Part shown: positions 30,548 through 40,267 of the stretch, one piece after another
How the letters are laid out: every line of letters starts with the position of its first letter
How positions within the stretch are numbered: the stretch's first letter is position 1
Assembly (NCBI GenBank): GCA_018971185.1
Contig: JAGXBH010000005.1
Location: 20,566-84,565, forward strand
Direction: 5' to 3'
DNA: 64,000 bases
Origin: Acidobacteriota bacterium
GTDB taxonomy: Bacteria; Actinomycetota; Acidimicrobiia; Acidimicrobiales; RAAP-2
The notes under the pieces: generated by a model
The model's input: only the letters and a program-made list of their open reading frames with translations
The model's database searches: none
What the model was told of the DNA's origin: nothing
Position numbers and translations under genes: made by a program

Positions 30548-31138
30548 ATGTCCACCGTCGCCGTCCGCACCCCTCGTCCCGTACTGGCCGATGTCGTCTC
30601 GAAATCCCTGACCGCTGACGTGGTCCTCGTCGTCGGCGCCGCCGCCTTCGTCGGCCTCCTGGCCCAGGTCTCCTTCATGATCCACCCCTTCGTCGTCCCC
30701 TTCACGGGCCAGACGCTCGGCGTCCTCTTGGTGGGCAGCACCCTCGGCGTGCGTCGGGCCATCGCGTCGATGACGCTCTACATGGTGGCGGGACTGGCCG
30801 GCCTCCCGTGGCTCGCGGCCCCGTTCAGGAGCGGGTATTCGCCCCTGCTCTTTGGCTACCTGCTCGGCTTCATCCTCTCGGTCTCGCTCATGAGCTGGCT
30901 GGCCTCACGGGGTAATGACCGCAACGTCGTCAGCGCGCTCGGACTCTTCGTGATCGGCGAGCTGGCCATCTACTCGATCGGCGTGCCGTGGCTCGCGGTC
31001 GACCTCCACGTCTCGCTCGCCAAGGCCATCACCCTGGGCATGACCCCCTACCTCATCTTCGACCTCGCCAAGGCCGTCCTCGCGGGGACCCTGCTCCCCG
31101 CGACCTGGCGACTGGTCGACCGCACGCGCCTCTCCTGA
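30548..31138 (+). CDS. bioY: Biotin transporter BioY
   Basis: 196 residues, six hydrophobic helices, S component of an ECF-type vitamin importer. FVVPFTGQTLGVLLVGSTLGVRRA and LYMVAGLAGLPWLA match the BioY core, with biotin-contacting residues in the loops between early helices. AAGGAG (30535-30540) precedes ATG 30548, chosen over an upstream in-frame ATG at 30518. A CTGACG/TACAGT pair at 30489/30514 with 19-base spacing is a possible promoter. No EcfA or EcfT genes are nearby, so it probably uses a shared module or works alone. Confidence 0.9.
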   Translation: MSTVAVRTPRPVLADVVSKSLTADVVLVVGAAAFVGLLAQVSFMIHPFVVPFTGQTLGVLLVGSTLGVRRAIASMTLYMVAGLAGLPWLAAPFRSGYSPLLFGYLLGFILSVSLMSWLASRGNDRNVVSALGLFVIGELAIYSIGVPWLAVDLHVSLAKAITLGMTPYLIFDLAKAVLAGTLLPATWRLVDRTRLS

Positions 31139-31175
31139 GCGATGAGCGCGGCGACGCGGCGATAAGTTGGACGCC

Positions 31176-32672
31176 GTGACCGACGTGAACAACCCGCCCG
31201 TAGAGCCCGACGTCTCCGAGGAGCATCCCGTCTCCGAGCACTGGGTGTGGGCGGGGTATCACCGCCCCGCCATGCCTCGGGCCTTCGTGGACTTCATGGG
31301 CGCCGACTGGGCGCCGGCGGACCCCGTCCCCGAGGTCCACGAGGCCGTCGCGAACTTCGCGGCCCGGCGAGAGGCCCTAGGGCGGAGATTCTCAGACGCG
31401 ACGCTGGTCGTCGCGACGGGCAACCCCAAGGTCCGCGCCAACGACACCGACTACCGATTCCGCGCCGGCACCGACTTCTTCTACCTCACCGGCTGCCAGG
31501 AACCCGACGCGGTCCTGGTCATCGCCCCGAGTGCGGCGGGCCCGCGCAGCACGCTCTACGTGGCCCCGCGCCGCGACGCGCGGACCCACGACTTCTTCTC
31601 CGACTCGCGATACGGCGAGCTCTGGGTGGGTGCGCGACGCGGGGTCGAGGAGTGTGCGACGTACTACGGCATCGACACGGCGCCGCTCGAGCGCCTGGGC
31701 GCCGACCTCGCGTCCCTCGCGGCGACCAAGGTCCTGTGCGTGCGGGGTTTCGACGCCGGCGTGGACGCGATGATCGACGCCCACGAGGACGACGCCCGAC
31801 TGACGACGCACCTCTCGGAGATGCGTCTGGTGAAGGACGACTACGAGATCGCCCAGCTCGAGGAGGCCATCGCCCACACGGTACGCGGCTTCGAGGACGT
31901 GGTGCGCGCCCTGCCCCGGGCGCTCGGCCGAGGCGAGCGGGTGATCGAGGGCGTCTTCAACCTGCGCGCGCGCGTCGAGGGCAACGACGTCGGCTACGAC
32001 ACCATCGCCGCCACTGGGGCGCACGCGACCATACTGCACTGGACGCGCAACGACGGTCACGTCAACCCCGGCGACCTGTTGCTGCTCGACGCCGGCGTCG
32101 AGTGCCACGAGCTCTACACGGCCGACGTGACCCGCACCATGCCGATCAGCGGGAAGTTCTCCCCCGCACAACGACGCGTGTACGAACTCGTGCTGCGCGC
32201 CCAGCAGGCGGCCCTCGACGCGGTGCGACCGGGCGTCGACTTTCGCGCCCCCCACCGCGCCGCCATGGACGTCCTCGCCCAGGGGCTGCACGACATGGGC
32301 ATCCTGGACGGTCCACTCGACGAGGCCCTGCGCGCGGACCGCCAGCTCTATCGCCGCTACACCCTGCACGGGACGAGCCACATGTTGGGCATCGACGTGC
32401 ACGACTGCGCCAACGCGCGCAATGAGTCCTACCTCGGCGAGTTGCGCGAGGGGTACGTGTTGACCATCGAGCCCGGACTGTACTTCCAGAGCAACGACCT
32501 CACCGTGCCCGAGGAGTACCGCGGCATCGGCGTGCGCATCGAGGACGACGTCCTGGTCACCGCCGACGGTCACCGCAACCTCTCGGCGGCGCTCGCGCGC
32601 GACCCCGACGAGATCGAGGCCTGGATGGCGCAGCTCTGGGCGGGGGGGCCGGGCGACCTCAGCGTGGGCTGA
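31176..32672 (+). CDS. pepP: Xaa-Pro aminopeptidase (M24B)
   Basis: 498 residues. It removes N-terminal residues preceding proline, using two metal ions. An AMP_N domain (about 35-185) precedes the pita-bread catalytic domain (about 215-470). Metal ligands lie in LLLLDAGVECHELYTADVTR (two Asp), HGTSHMLGIDVHD (His), IEPGLYF (Glu) and GVRIEDDVLV (Glu). GTG 31176 is chosen because TAAGTT (31163-31168) sits 7 nt before it; a TTG three codons upstream overlaps that box. Confidence 0.92.
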   Translation: MTDVNNPPVEPDVSEEHPVSEHWVWAGYHRPAMPRAFVDFMGADWAPADPVPEVHEAVANFAARREALGRRFSDATLVVATGNPKVRANDTDYRFRAGTDFFYLTGCQEPDAVLVIAPSAAGPRSTLYVAPRRDARTHDFFSDSRYGELWVGARRGVEECATYYGIDTAPLERLGADLASLAATKVLCVRGFDAGVDAMIDAHEDDARLTTHLSEMRLVKDDYEIAQLEEAIAHTVRGFEDVVRALPRALGRGERVIEGVFNLRARVEGNDVGYDTIAATGAHATILHWTRNDGHVNPGDLLLLDAGVECHELYTADVTRTMPISGKFSPAQRRVYELVLRAQQAALDAVRPGVDFRAPHRAAMDVLAQGLHDMGILDGPLDEALRADRQLYRRYTLHGTSHMLGIDVHDCANARNESYLGELREGYVLTIEPGLYFQSNDLTVPEEYRGIGVRIEDDVLVTADGHRNLSAALARDPDEIEAWMAQLWAGGPGDLSVG

Positions 32673-32705
32673 AGCGACCCGGCCGCAGGACCACCGCTCC
32701 TAAGG

Positions 32706-33887
32706 TCACTGCGTCTCGATCTCCTCGCGGCTGATGCCGAGGAAGTAGAGGACCGCATCGAGGTAGGGCACCGAGAGCGCGGCATCGGCGTGCTCACGCA
32801 CCACGGGCTTGGCGTTGAAGGCAATGCCGAGTCCCGCCACGGAGATCATGTCGATGTCGTTGGCCCCGTCACCCACCGCCACGGTCTGGGCCAGCGGGAC
32901 CCCCACCTCGTGGGCGAATCGCTCGAGCGCGCGCGCCTTGGCGGCGCGGTCCACGATGGGCGCCGCCAGGCGACCGGTCAGCCTGCCCTCGACTATCTCG
33001 AGGCGATTGGCCTCGAGATAGTCCACGTGGAGCTCGGCGAGCAGGGGGGCCAGGATCTCGACGAAGCCGCCCGACACCACGGCGGGCACGTAGCCCAGGC
33101 GATGCAGGGTGCGAAGGAGAGTTCGCGCACCGGGTGTCAGGCGCAGTCGGTCGCGAACGAGGTCGAGCACGCGCGCGTCGAGGCCCTCGAGCAGCGCGAC
33201 GCGGCGCCGAAGCGACTCGGCGAAGTCGAGCTCGCCGGCCATGGCCGACGCGGTGATGCGCGCCACCTCCTCGGCGCAGCCGCTCTCCTCGGCCAGCAGG
33301 TCGATGACCTCGTCCTGCAGGAGCGTCGAGTCGGCGTCCATCACCACAAGATGCTTGGCCCGCCGGTGCAGTCCCGCGCGCTGCACCGCCAGGTCGACCC
33401 CGTTCTCCTGGGAGACCGCGGTCACCGCTTCGCGCAGCGCGGCGTGGTCTCGACCACGCACCACGAGCTCGTAGCAATCGACCGGGTAGCTGGCCAGGTG
33501 CACGATGCGCTCGCAGGTCGCCCCCACCGACGCGATGGCGCGAAAGATCCCCTCGAGTTGGGCGGCGACGATCCGCGCGGCGAGCAGGGTCACCAGCAGA
33601 CGGCCGCCGTCGCCGCTCTCGTCGGGCGTCACCCGGTCCACGCGCGCCTCGATGCCGCTACGGCTGATGTCGTGGCTCGCGAGGGCGCGGCGCACGTCGT
33701 CCTCGCTCACCGTGTCCTCCACCGTCACCTCGCCGCAGAGCACGAGTTCACCACGAATAGTGATCTGGGCCACGTCCGAGAGCTGGCCCTGCGTGCTCGT
33801 CACCTGAGCGAGGGCGGCGAACAGCTCGGCGCCCACCCCCACGCGATCAGGGCCCGAGACGGTAACGAGGTAGGTGACGTTCGACAC
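32706..33887 (-). CDS. serB: Phosphoserine phosphatase with N-terminal ACT domains
   Basis: 393 residues. Last step of serine synthesis: phosphoserine to serine. Two ACT-like domains (about 1-75 and 95-170) precede the HAD domain. VMDADSTLLQDEVIDLLAE carries nucleophile D184 and D186; SGGF, KARALERFA and VGDGANDIDMI complete the HAD motifs. The two-ACT layout matches mycobacterial SerB2, where serine binding inhibits. GTG 33887 has TACCAT 6 nt upstream (33894-33899, minus strand), another leaderless start. Confidence 0.94.
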   Translation of the reverse strand: MSNVTYLVTVSGPDRVGVGAELFAALAQVTSTQGQLSDVAQITIRGELVLCGEVTVEDTVSEDDVRRALASHDISRSGIEARVDRVTPDESGDGGRLLVTLLAARIVAAQLEGIFRAIASVGATCERIVHLASYPVDCYELVVRGRDHAALREAVTAVSQENGVDLAVQRAGLHRRAKHLVVMDADSTLLQDEVIDLLAEESGCAEEVARITASAMAGELDFAESLRRRVALLEGLDARVLDLVRDRLRLTPGARTLLRTLHRLGYVPAVVSGGFVEILAPLLAELHVDYLEANRLEIVEGRLTGRLAAPIVDRAAKARALERFAHEVGVPLAQTVAVGDGANDIDMISVAGLGIAFNAKPVVREHADAALSVPYLDAVLYFLGISREEIETQ

Positions 33888-33916
33888 GGCTAAATGGTAG
33901 AGCGTTTCGCGCGGAC

Positions 33917-35188
33917 CTAGGACCCCTCCTCGAGAGCGCGGCGGGCGCGCACGGCGGCCACGTGGGGGTCACTGCGCGCGTCGAATCGCCACAGTGAGGG
34001 CAACGCCGCCCCCACCAGTCCCACCGATCCGGTGCACGCCAGCCCGCCGAAGGTGAGTGAGAAGCGCAGGGTGGTCCACGCGGCCATCACCCCCGCGCGG
34101 AACTGACCCGCCGTGGGTCCGAGCGAGTACGAGATCATCTCCATGCCGGCCATGCGACCGCGCATGTCGGGTGTGATCGACTCGTTCCACATGGTGGACC
34201 GGAAGATCCCGCTGAGCGAGTCGGCTCCGCCGGCGATCACCAGACCCAGCATCACGAGCCACAACGACGAGCCGGCCCCGAAGAGGGCGATGCCGAGCCC
34301 CCACGCCGCGGCCGAGGCGATGACCGCACGCCCGTAGTGGTGCACGTGCGAGGTCCACCGCGAGAGCAGGGTGAAGATCAGGGCCCCCGCCGGCAGCGCG
34401 CTGTAGAGCAGCGAGAGTGCGTAGGAGTCGTGGTATCGCTCGGCCACGAAGGGCAACATAGCGACCGGGAAGGCGAACGTCATGGCCAGAAGGTCGATGA
34501 CGTAGGTCCCCACGATGTCGGGACGCGAACGCAGGAACCTCACGCCCGCGCGGAGGGCCACGGCGTCGCTGGTTTCGACCGTCGTGGGGGCGATCTGACG
34601 CGTCAGACCCGACAGGAGCCGGAGCGAGAGAGCGAAGGTGACGAGGTTCGCGCCGTAGACGACGCCGGGGCCCGCACCCACCGCCACCAGGCCCCCCAGG
34701 GCGGGACCGATGATCGACGCCGTGGTGTAGCGGACGTTGGCCAAGGTCGACGCCGCTCGCTGCAGGTCGTGGGGCACGAAGGACTGATTGAGCGCCTCGA
34801 TGCTCGGGCGCTGCAAGCTCGACACCGCCGCTGCCACCACGGCGTCGGCGTACAGGACCCAGACCTGGGGGTGCGCGAGAAGCGCGTTCACCAAGACGGC
34901 GGTCGTGGCGATCATCAATAGCAACTCCATCGTGATGATGAGGCGCCGTCGGTCCATCCGGTCGGCCAGCACGCCCCCGTAGAGGCCGAAAACGACGAGA
35001 GGAACGAGTTCGAAGAGGCCGAGCGCGCCCACTTCGAGCGGCGAGTGCGTGAGGACCTTGAGTTGGTAGGGGATCGTGACGTAGGTGGCTTGCGAGCCCA
35101 CGGCCGTGATGAGACCGGCGACGTAGAGCTGACGATACTCACGCGAGACCCGCAAGGGCGTCAGGTCGACGCCGAGGTACTGCCTCAC
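33917..35188 (-). CDS. MFS exporter (EntS/MFS_3 type), 12 TM
   Basis: 423 residues from GTG 35188 (GTGA overlap with the acyltransferase stop). About 12 helices; GVLADRMDRRRLIITME after TM2 is the MFS motif A loop, and ITPDMRGRMAGMEMISYS is typical of the EntS-like exporters of siderophores or macrolides. The coupled hexapeptide acyltransferase might modify the exported molecule, but no biosynthetic genes are adjacent. Longer readings run into the acyltransferase gene in another frame. Confidence 0.87.
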   Translation of the reverse strand: MRQYLGVDLTPLRVSREYRQLYVAGLITAVGSQATYVTIPYQLKVLTHSPLEVGALGLFELVPLVVFGLYGGVLADRMDRRRLIITMELLLMIATTAVLVNALLAHPQVWVLYADAVVAAAVSSLQRPSIEALNQSFVPHDLQRAASTLANVRYTTASIIGPALGGLVAVGAGPGVVYGANLVTFALSLRLLSGLTRQIAPTTVETSDAVALRAGVRFLRSRPDIVGTYVIDLLAMTFAFPVAMLPFVAERYHDSYALSLLYSALPAGALIFTLLSRWTSHVHHYGRAVIASAAAWGLGIALFGAGSSLWLVMLGLVIAGGADSLSGIFRSTMWNESITPDMRGRMAGMEMISYSLGPTAGQFRAGVMAAWTTLRFSLTFGGLACTGSVGLVGAALPSLWRFDARSDPHVAAVRARRALEEGS

Positions 35189-35868
35189 TCGGGTGGTCCT
35201 GGCCGCCAGCCCGCGTCCGCGACGTAGTGACGTAGCACCTTGGCCGGGACCCCACCGAGCACCACGTGGTCGGGGAAGCGACCCCGGACGACCGCGCCCG
35301 CGGCCACCGTGGTGTTGCGTCCCAGGTGGGTACCGGGCAGGATGACCACGTTGGTGCCAAGCCAACTCCCCGAGCCGATGGACACCGCGGACTCCTCGGG
35401 CGTCTGCCAGCCGACCGGCGTATCGGGGTCGAGGTACGTATGGTTCTGATCGGTGATGTAGACGTAGGGCCCCACCTGGATGTCGTCGCCTAAGGTGATC
35501 GACCAGTGACCCACGATGTGCGACCCGCGCCCGATGACGCAACGCTGGCCGATGCTCACGACGGGCGTGGACAGCATCACCTGTTCGCCATTGATCCCGG
35601 CCGTCAGGCAGACGTTCGGACCGACCAACGTCTCGTCACCGATCGAGAGGTACCGCTCGTTGTAGATCGTGCCCTGAGGGGCCAGTAGTCCGGCACCGCG
35701 CCCGAAGTAGTGGAACTTATTCGCGTAGGCGTCATGGGGTGCCACCGTCGCCACCTCGTCGGCGTAACGGCGCGCCGCGCGAACTCTCTCGCCCAGCCAA
35801 CGCCGAAAGACCAGCCGCGCATTCACCTCGACCACGCTACTGGGCGACCCAACGGGGACCGTGCTCAC
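35185..35868 (-). CDS. Hexapeptide-repeat (left-handed beta-helix) acyltransferase
   Basis: 227 residues. An N-terminal helical region (about 15-60) precedes several imperfect hexapeptide turns, for example SIGDETLVGPNVCL, SIGQRCVIGRGSHIVGH, SLGDDIQVGPYVYI and SIGSGSWLGTNVVILPGTHLGRNTTVAAGAVVRG (quoted with small variation at turn starts). GGVPAKVLR ends the helix as in maltose/galactoside acetyltransferases and WbbJ-like O-acetyltransferases. HSIT- and DQNHTY-like His positions may be catalytic. GTG 35868 is the longest start. GTG 35826 has TAGCGT 7 nt upstream and may be the real leaderless one. Confidence 0.82.
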   Translation of the reverse strand: MSTVPVGSPSSVVEVNARLVFRRWLGERVRAARRYADEVATVAPHDAYANKFHYFGRGAGLLAPQGTIYNERYLSIGDETLVGPNVCLTAGINGEQVMLSTPVVSIGQRCVIGRGSHIVGHWSITLGDDIQVGPYVYITDQNHTYLDPDTPVGWQTPEESAVSIGSGSWLGTNVVILPGTHLGRNTTVAAGAVVRGRFPDHVVLGGVPAKVLRHYVADAGWRPGPPE

Positions 35869-35917
35869 GTGACGGCCGACTCACCCTGCGGCGCCCCCGG
35901 CGCCGTACCGGCGCAAC

Positions 35918-36967
35918 TCAGTCCAAGGTCAAGGGGGTGTCGAGATCGACGTCAGCACCCACCACGTCGGGCAGCAACGAGTTCGCCAGGTGCTCGCGGA
36001 CCCGGCCGTCGATCTCCGCCATCGTCTGGGGGTTCTCGCGTAGGAACGTCTTGACGTTCTCGCGTCCCTGACCCATCTGCTCACCCTCGTAGGTGAACCA
36101 GGCACCGGCCTTCTTCACGAAGCCCAGCTCCACCGCCACGTCCAGGACCGAACCCTCGCGGCTGATCCCTTGCCCGTACATGATGTCGAATTCGGCTTGC
36201 TTGAAGGGGGCGGCACACTTGTTCTTCACCACCTTGACGCGAGTGCGGTTCCCGATGACGTCGGTGCCGTCCTTGATCGACTCGATGCGACGAATGTCGA
36301 GTCGCACCGACGAGTAGAACTTCAACGCCCGACCACCCGGGGTCACCTCCGGCGAACCGTAGATGACGCCGATCTTCTCGCGCAGCTGGTTGATGAACAC
36401 CGCGACGGTGTTGGACTTGGAGAGTCCACCGGTCAACTTGCGCAGCGCCTGGCTCATCAGGCGTGCCTGCAGCCCGACGTGCGAGTCACCCATGTCACCC
36501 TCGATCTCCGCACGCGGCGTGAGGGCCGCCACCGAGTCGATGACGATGACGTCCAGGGCCCCCGAACGGATCAGCATGTCGCAGATCTCCAGCGCCTGCT
36601 CGCCCGTGTCGGGCTGGGAGATGAGCAGGTCGTCGACGTTCACGCCGATGGCGCGCGCGTAGACGGGGTCCATCGCGTGTTCGGCGTCGATGTACGCGCA
36701 CACCCCTCCGTTACGCTGCGCCTCGGCGACCACGTGCATCGCGAGCGTCGACTTGCCCGACGACTCGGGGCCGTAGAGCTCGATGATGCGCCCCCGGGGC
36801 AATCCGCCGATTCCGAGGGCCATGTCGAGAGCGAGGGCACCCGTCGGTATGGATCCGATGTTCATGTGCAGGTTCTCACCCATGCGCATGATCGAACCCT
36901 TACCGAACTGCTTTTCAATCTGGCCGAGGGCCGATTCGAGGGCCTTGGCGCGATCGTCGGTTGCCAT
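35918..36967 (-). CDS. recA: Recombinase RecA
   Basis: 349 residues. Strand exchange and SOS co-protease. Walker [10 protein letters not shown] spans residues 66-74; [39 protein letters not shown] and [10 protein letters not shown] are conserved loops and the L2 region. ATG 36967 has AAGGAGAC upstream and starts the usual N-terminus; an in-frame upstream ATG at 37000 has none. A LexA-type box lies about 85 bases upstream. recX does not follow; an acyltransferase gene does. Confidence 0.97.
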   Translation of the reverse strand: MATDDRAKALESALGQIEKQFGKGSIMRMGENLHMNIGSIPTGALALDMALGIGGLPRGRIIELYGPESSGKSTLAMHVVAEAQRNGGVCAYIDAEHAMDPVYARAIGVNVDDLLISQPDTGEQALEICDMLIRSGALDVIVIDSVAALTPRAEIEGDMGDSHVGLQARLMSQALRKLTGGLSKSNTVAVFINQLREKIGVIYGSPEVTPGGRALKFYSSVRLDIRRIESIKDGTDVIGNRTRVKVVKNKCAAPFKQAEFDIMYGQGISREGSVLDVAVELGFVKKAGAWFTYEGEQMGQGRENVKTFLRENPQTMAEIDGRVREHLANSLLPDVVGADVDLDTPLTLD

Positions 36968-37050
36968 TGATGTCTCCTTGTTCTTCGTCACGCGGGGCAC
37001 GCTACCTACCCCTAGTCACATCGGTCGCTCTCCGCTGGTGAGTACCGTAC

Positions 37051-37068
37051 TACGAACAAGTGTTCGTA
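37051..37068 (-). promoter_or_regulatory. SOS (LexA) box upstream of recA
   Basis: TACGAAC-N4-GTTCGTA is a 7-bp-arm inverted repeat matching the Gram-positive/actinobacterial LexA consensus CGAAC-N4-GTTCG. It lies in the 123-base gap between the cinA stop and recA, so DNA-damage control of recA is expected. Confidence 0.85.
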
Positions 37069-37090
37069 TCGAGGATTTCCTCGAGATTAT

Positions 37091-38350
37091 TCACTCGAGG
37101 CGGTCCAGCTCGCGACGAAGTGCGTCGAGGGCACCGATCGCGCTGAAGGCCCGGACGCGCGCTCGGTCACCGGGCACGCGTAGTTGCACATGACTCACCT
37201 GATCGGGCAGGGCTAAGCCCACGAAGACCGTCCCGGCCGGTTGGTCGTCCTGCCCATCGGGACCGGCCACCCCGGTCACCGCCAACGCGACGTCGCACCT
37301 CAGCAGCTCACGCGCGCCGCGCGCCATCTCCTCGGCCGCCGACCCACTCACCACCGGTCCCGGCGTCACCTTCAACAGTTCGAACTTCACGTCCGATGCG
37401 TAACTCACCACGCCACCTCGAAACCATTGCGAGGCACCGGCGACGTTCACGAGACGACTGGCGATCAGACCCCCCGTCAACGACTCGGCGAGGCCGAGGG
37501 TCCAACCTCGCGCGATCAGACGCTGGGCGATGGCGAACTCCATCGTCTCGTCGTCGACGCCAAAGACGATGTCCCCGAAGGCGCTGGCGATCAGGGCGCG
37601 GACCAACTGCTCCTCTTCGTCCAGCAGCGCCAAGGCGTGCTCGCGGTCGTCGCCGCGCGCGGTGATGCGGACCTTGATCCCCTCGATCCCCGACGCCAGG
37701 AACGCGATAGTGACCCGCGGGGAGGTGATGAGGGCGTCGAAGCGCTCGGCCACCGCCTCGGCGAGGCCCGATTCACTGGCACCCCACGTCCGCAATACAC
37801 GACTCACGATCACCGCGGTCTCTCCCGCGGCGCGCTGGCGCGCGACGAGGTCGGGCAGGATGGCCCGCTCGAACATGTCGCTCATCTCGTAGGGCACACC
37901 AGGTACGGCGTACATCACCTGGGTACCGACGGGACAGATCAACCCCGGTGCCGTTCCCCGCACCTGTTCGATGACGCTCGCCCCCATCGGGACATCGGCC
38001 TGCAGGAGGTTGTTCTGGGACATGGTGCGCCCACGCGCCTCGAAGAACGAACGTATCCTCTCGACGAGCTCATCGTGGCGCACGAGACCCACGCCCATGA
38101 CCTCGGCCAGTGCGGCGCGGGTGATGTCGTCCTGCGTTGGCCCGAGGCCCCCGCAGACGATGACCGCGTCACTTCGCTCCAGCGCCGTGCGGAAGGCCGA
38201 GACGATCCGCTCGTGGTTGTCCCCCACGTGTTGATGGAAGTGCGACGTGATCCCGTGGGCGGCGAGTCGCTCGCCGAGCCACTGGGAGTTGGTGTCGGCG
38301 ATCTGTCCCAGCAACAACTCGGTACCCACGGCCACGATCTCAACGCGCAC
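37091..38350 (-). CDS. cinA: CinA-family protein (nucleotide pyrophosphatase / NMN deamidase-like)
   Basis: 419 residues from GTG 38350, which has GGGAG upstream and gives the canonical start RVEIVAVGTELLLGQ; it overlaps the pgsA stop region by 11 bases. The N-terminal MoCF-like domain (about 1-170) contains CGGLGPTQDDITR, linked to ADP-ribose pyrophosphatase activity in some homologues. The C-terminal domain (about 250-410) has LGLAESLTGGLIASRL and AVTGVAGPDG, the NMN deamidase signature with catalytic Ser. Roles are NAD by-product cleanup and, in some species, competence. It precedes recA as in many actinobacteria. Confidence 0.93.
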   Translation of the reverse strand: MRVEIVAVGTELLLGQIADTNSQWLGERLAAHGITSHFHQHVGDNHERIVSAFRTALERSDAVIVCGGLGPTQDDITRAALAEVMGVGLVRHDELVERIRSFFEARGRTMSQNNLLQADVPMGASVIEQVRGTAPGLICPVGTQVMYAVPGVPYEMSDMFERAILPDLVARQRAAGETAVIVSRVLRTWGASESGLAEAVAERFDALITSPRVTIAFLASGIEGIKVRITARGDDREHALALLDEEEQLVRALIASAFGDIVFGVDDETMEFAIAQRLIARGWTLGLAESLTGGLIASRLVNVAGASQWFRGGVVSYASDVKFELLKVTPGPVVSGSAAEEMARGARELLRCDVALAVTGVAGPDGQDDQPAGTVFVGLALPDQVSHVQLRVPGDRARVRAFSAIGALDALRRELDRLE

Positions 38351-38915
38351 GAGCGAACAACTCCCGACCATCGACGTAGTAGCGCCAACCGGTGTAGACG
38401 GTCATCGCCACGGCGACCCAGATCGTCACGTCGGCGATCACCAGGTGACGCGCCGTCCACGGGATCACGCAGAAAGCGATCGCCCAGTCCTGCACGAAGG
38501 TCTTCCACTTCGCGATCTTGACGGCGGGGATGGTGAAGCCACGCTTGGCCGCGCGCGAGCGGTGCACGCTCATCCACACTTCTCGCAGGGTGATGATGGC
38601 CGAAGGGACGATGAAACTCGTGACGCCGTGGGGTCGAGAGATGATGATGGCGTAGAGTCCGCCCAGGACGACCACCTTGTCGGCGAGGGGATCGAGGAAT
38701 GCGCCCGACGTGGTCGTACCGTGAAGTCGGGCCACGATTCCGTCGAAGTAGTCCGATGCCGCGGCGAGGGCGCCGACGCCCGTGGTCCACCACGAGACCC
38801 GGTGCATGACGATCATGTACATGAAGATCGGCGCCACGGCGAGGCGGAAGATGGTCATGAGGTTGGCGGGGGTCAATAGCGCGGACTCGCCGTAGATCCG
38901 CTCACGCGTCGTCAC
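38340..38915 (-). CDS. pgsA: CDP-diacylglycerol-glycerol-3-phosphate 3-phosphatidyltransferase
   Basis: 191 residues, about five or six TM helices. It makes phosphatidylglycerol phosphate at the membrane. The CDP-alcohol phosphotransferase motif D-G-x2-A-R-xn-G-x3-D-x3-D is intact in YFDGIVARLHG followed by SGAFLDPLADKVV. The start overlaps the rimO stop (GTG 38915) and cinA follows with overlap, so the three genes are cotranscribed. Other CDP-alcohol transferases share the motif; position and length favour PgsA. Confidence 0.9.
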   Translation of the reverse strand: MTTRERIYGESALLTPANLMTIFRLAVAPIFMYMIVMHRVSWWTTGVGALAAASDYFDGIVARLHGTTTSGAFLDPLADKVVVLGGLYAIIISRPHGVTSFIVPSAIITLREVWMSVHRSRAAKRGFTIPAVKIAKWKTFVQDWAIAFCVIPWTARHLVIADVTIWVAVAMTVYTGWRYYVDGRELFARAR

Positions 38916-40216
38916 AGTGTCACCCCCTCCACGTCCGTCCCGTGGCTCGCCACGATCCGCACCTCCGCAAACGACCCGACGCGAAGCGTCGGGTCGACCA
39001 ACACAATCCCGTCAATCTCCGGGCACTCTCGTACACTACGGCCCACTCCCGGCGCGTCGATCAGGACCCGCTGCACCGTCCCCACCAGCGCGTCGCGGCG
39101 CGTCGCCGTGATCCGGTCCTGGAGTTCGGAGACCTCGCGCATCCTCTCCAGGGCCAGTTCGGGCGCGACGTGATCGCCCAGGTCATGTGCGTAGGTGCCG
39201 TCCTCGTCGGAGAACGTGAAGAACCCGGCCCAGTCGAGTTGCGCCGCTTTGATGAACTCGAGGAGGTGGCGCTGGTCGTCCTCGGTCTCCCCCGGGTAGC
39301 CCAGGATGAACGAGGAGCGGAACGTGGCGTCGGGTTCGACCGCACGAATCGCCGCGATGCGCTCCAGGAATCGCTCGCCGTCCCCCCAGCGCCGCATCGC
39401 GCGCAACATCGGGCGCGAGGAGTGCTGCAGGGAGAGGTCGAAGTAGGGCACGCCGGTGCTGAGGATCGTCTCGATCAAGCCCGAGGTCAGTCCCGAGGGG
39501 TAGAGGTAGAGGAGCCGCACGCGCTCCACCTCGCCCGTCAAGGACCGCGTGAGGTCGAGAAGCGGTTGGCCGCCGCCCTCATCGAGGACCTCGACGGCCC
39601 CCCCGAGGTCGCCGCGACGCCGGTCGTGTCCCCAACTGGCGAGGTCCTGGGCGATCAGCACGACCTCGCGAACCCCGCCCGCAGCGAGGGCGCGGACCTC
39701 CGCGAGGATCTCGGCGCTCGAGCGAGAACGCTGATCACCTCGGAAGGTCGGGATTGCGCAGAATCCGCAGCGTCGGTCGCAGCCTTCGGCGATCTTCACG
39801 TACGCCCAGGGCGCGCTGGTCGCCGGACGCGGCAGGTTCAACAGGTCGAAGGCGGGCGTGGGGCGGCGACGCAACGCCACCGGCGTAGAGGGTGCCAGTG
39901 CGGTCAGGCTCTCGTTGAATCCCGCCACTAGGTCCACCTCAGGCAGGGCGTGGGCCAACTCGTCGCCGTAGCGCTCCGCCATGCAGCCGGTCACCACGAG
40001 TCGCGCACCCTCACGGCGCAGCTCGGCGAGGTCCAGGACCGCCTCGATGGACTCCTGGCGCGCGGCCTCGATGAAGGCGCAGGTATTGGCCACCACGAGG
40101 TCCGCCTCACCCGCCGAGCCTGCGGCCGCGTAGCCCTGGGACGCCAGTAGTCCCGCCAACTTGTCCGAATCGACGTGGTTCTTCGGGCAGCCCAGCGTTT
40201 CAATCCAGTAGCGCAA
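38912..40216 (-). CDS. rimO: Ribosomal protein S12 methylthiotransferase RimO
   Basis: 434 residues from TTG 40216, which has GAGGAGAG just upstream; a longer in-frame reading would cross the tRNA gene. RimO thiomethylates Asp of S12 using two Fe-S clusters. The UPF0004 domain holds C10 (ETLGCPKNHVDS), C46 (NTCAF) and C78 (TGCMAERYG). Radical SAM C146, C150 and C153 lie in GCDRRCGFCAIPTFRG. A C-terminal TRAM domain (about 370-434) follows. It heads the rimO-pgsA-cinA block. Confidence 0.94.
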   Translation of the reverse strand: MRYWIETLGCPKNHVDSDKLAGLLASQGYAAAGSAGEADLVVANTCAFIEAARQESIEAVLDLAELRREGARLVVTGCMAERYGDELAHALPEVDLVAGFNESLTALAPSTPVALRRRPTPAFDLLNLPRPATSAPWAYVKIAEGCDRRCGFCAIPTFRGDQRSRSSAEILAEVRALAAGGVREVVLIAQDLASWGHDRRRGDLGGAVEVLDEGGGQPLLDLTRSLTGEVERVRLLYLYPSGLTSGLIETILSTGVPYFDLSLQHSSRPMLRAMRRWGDGERFLERIAAIRAVEPDATFRSSFILGYPGETEDDQRHLLEFIKAAQLDWAGFFTFSDEDGTYAHDLGDHVAPELALERMREVSELQDRITATRRDALVGTVQRVLIDAPGVGRSVRECPEIDGIVLVDPTLRVGSFAEVRIVASHGTDVEGVTL

Positions 40217-40267
40217 GAGCCTCTCCTCGTAAGACGCCAACACCGAGCGACGAGCGCTCGGTGTCGA

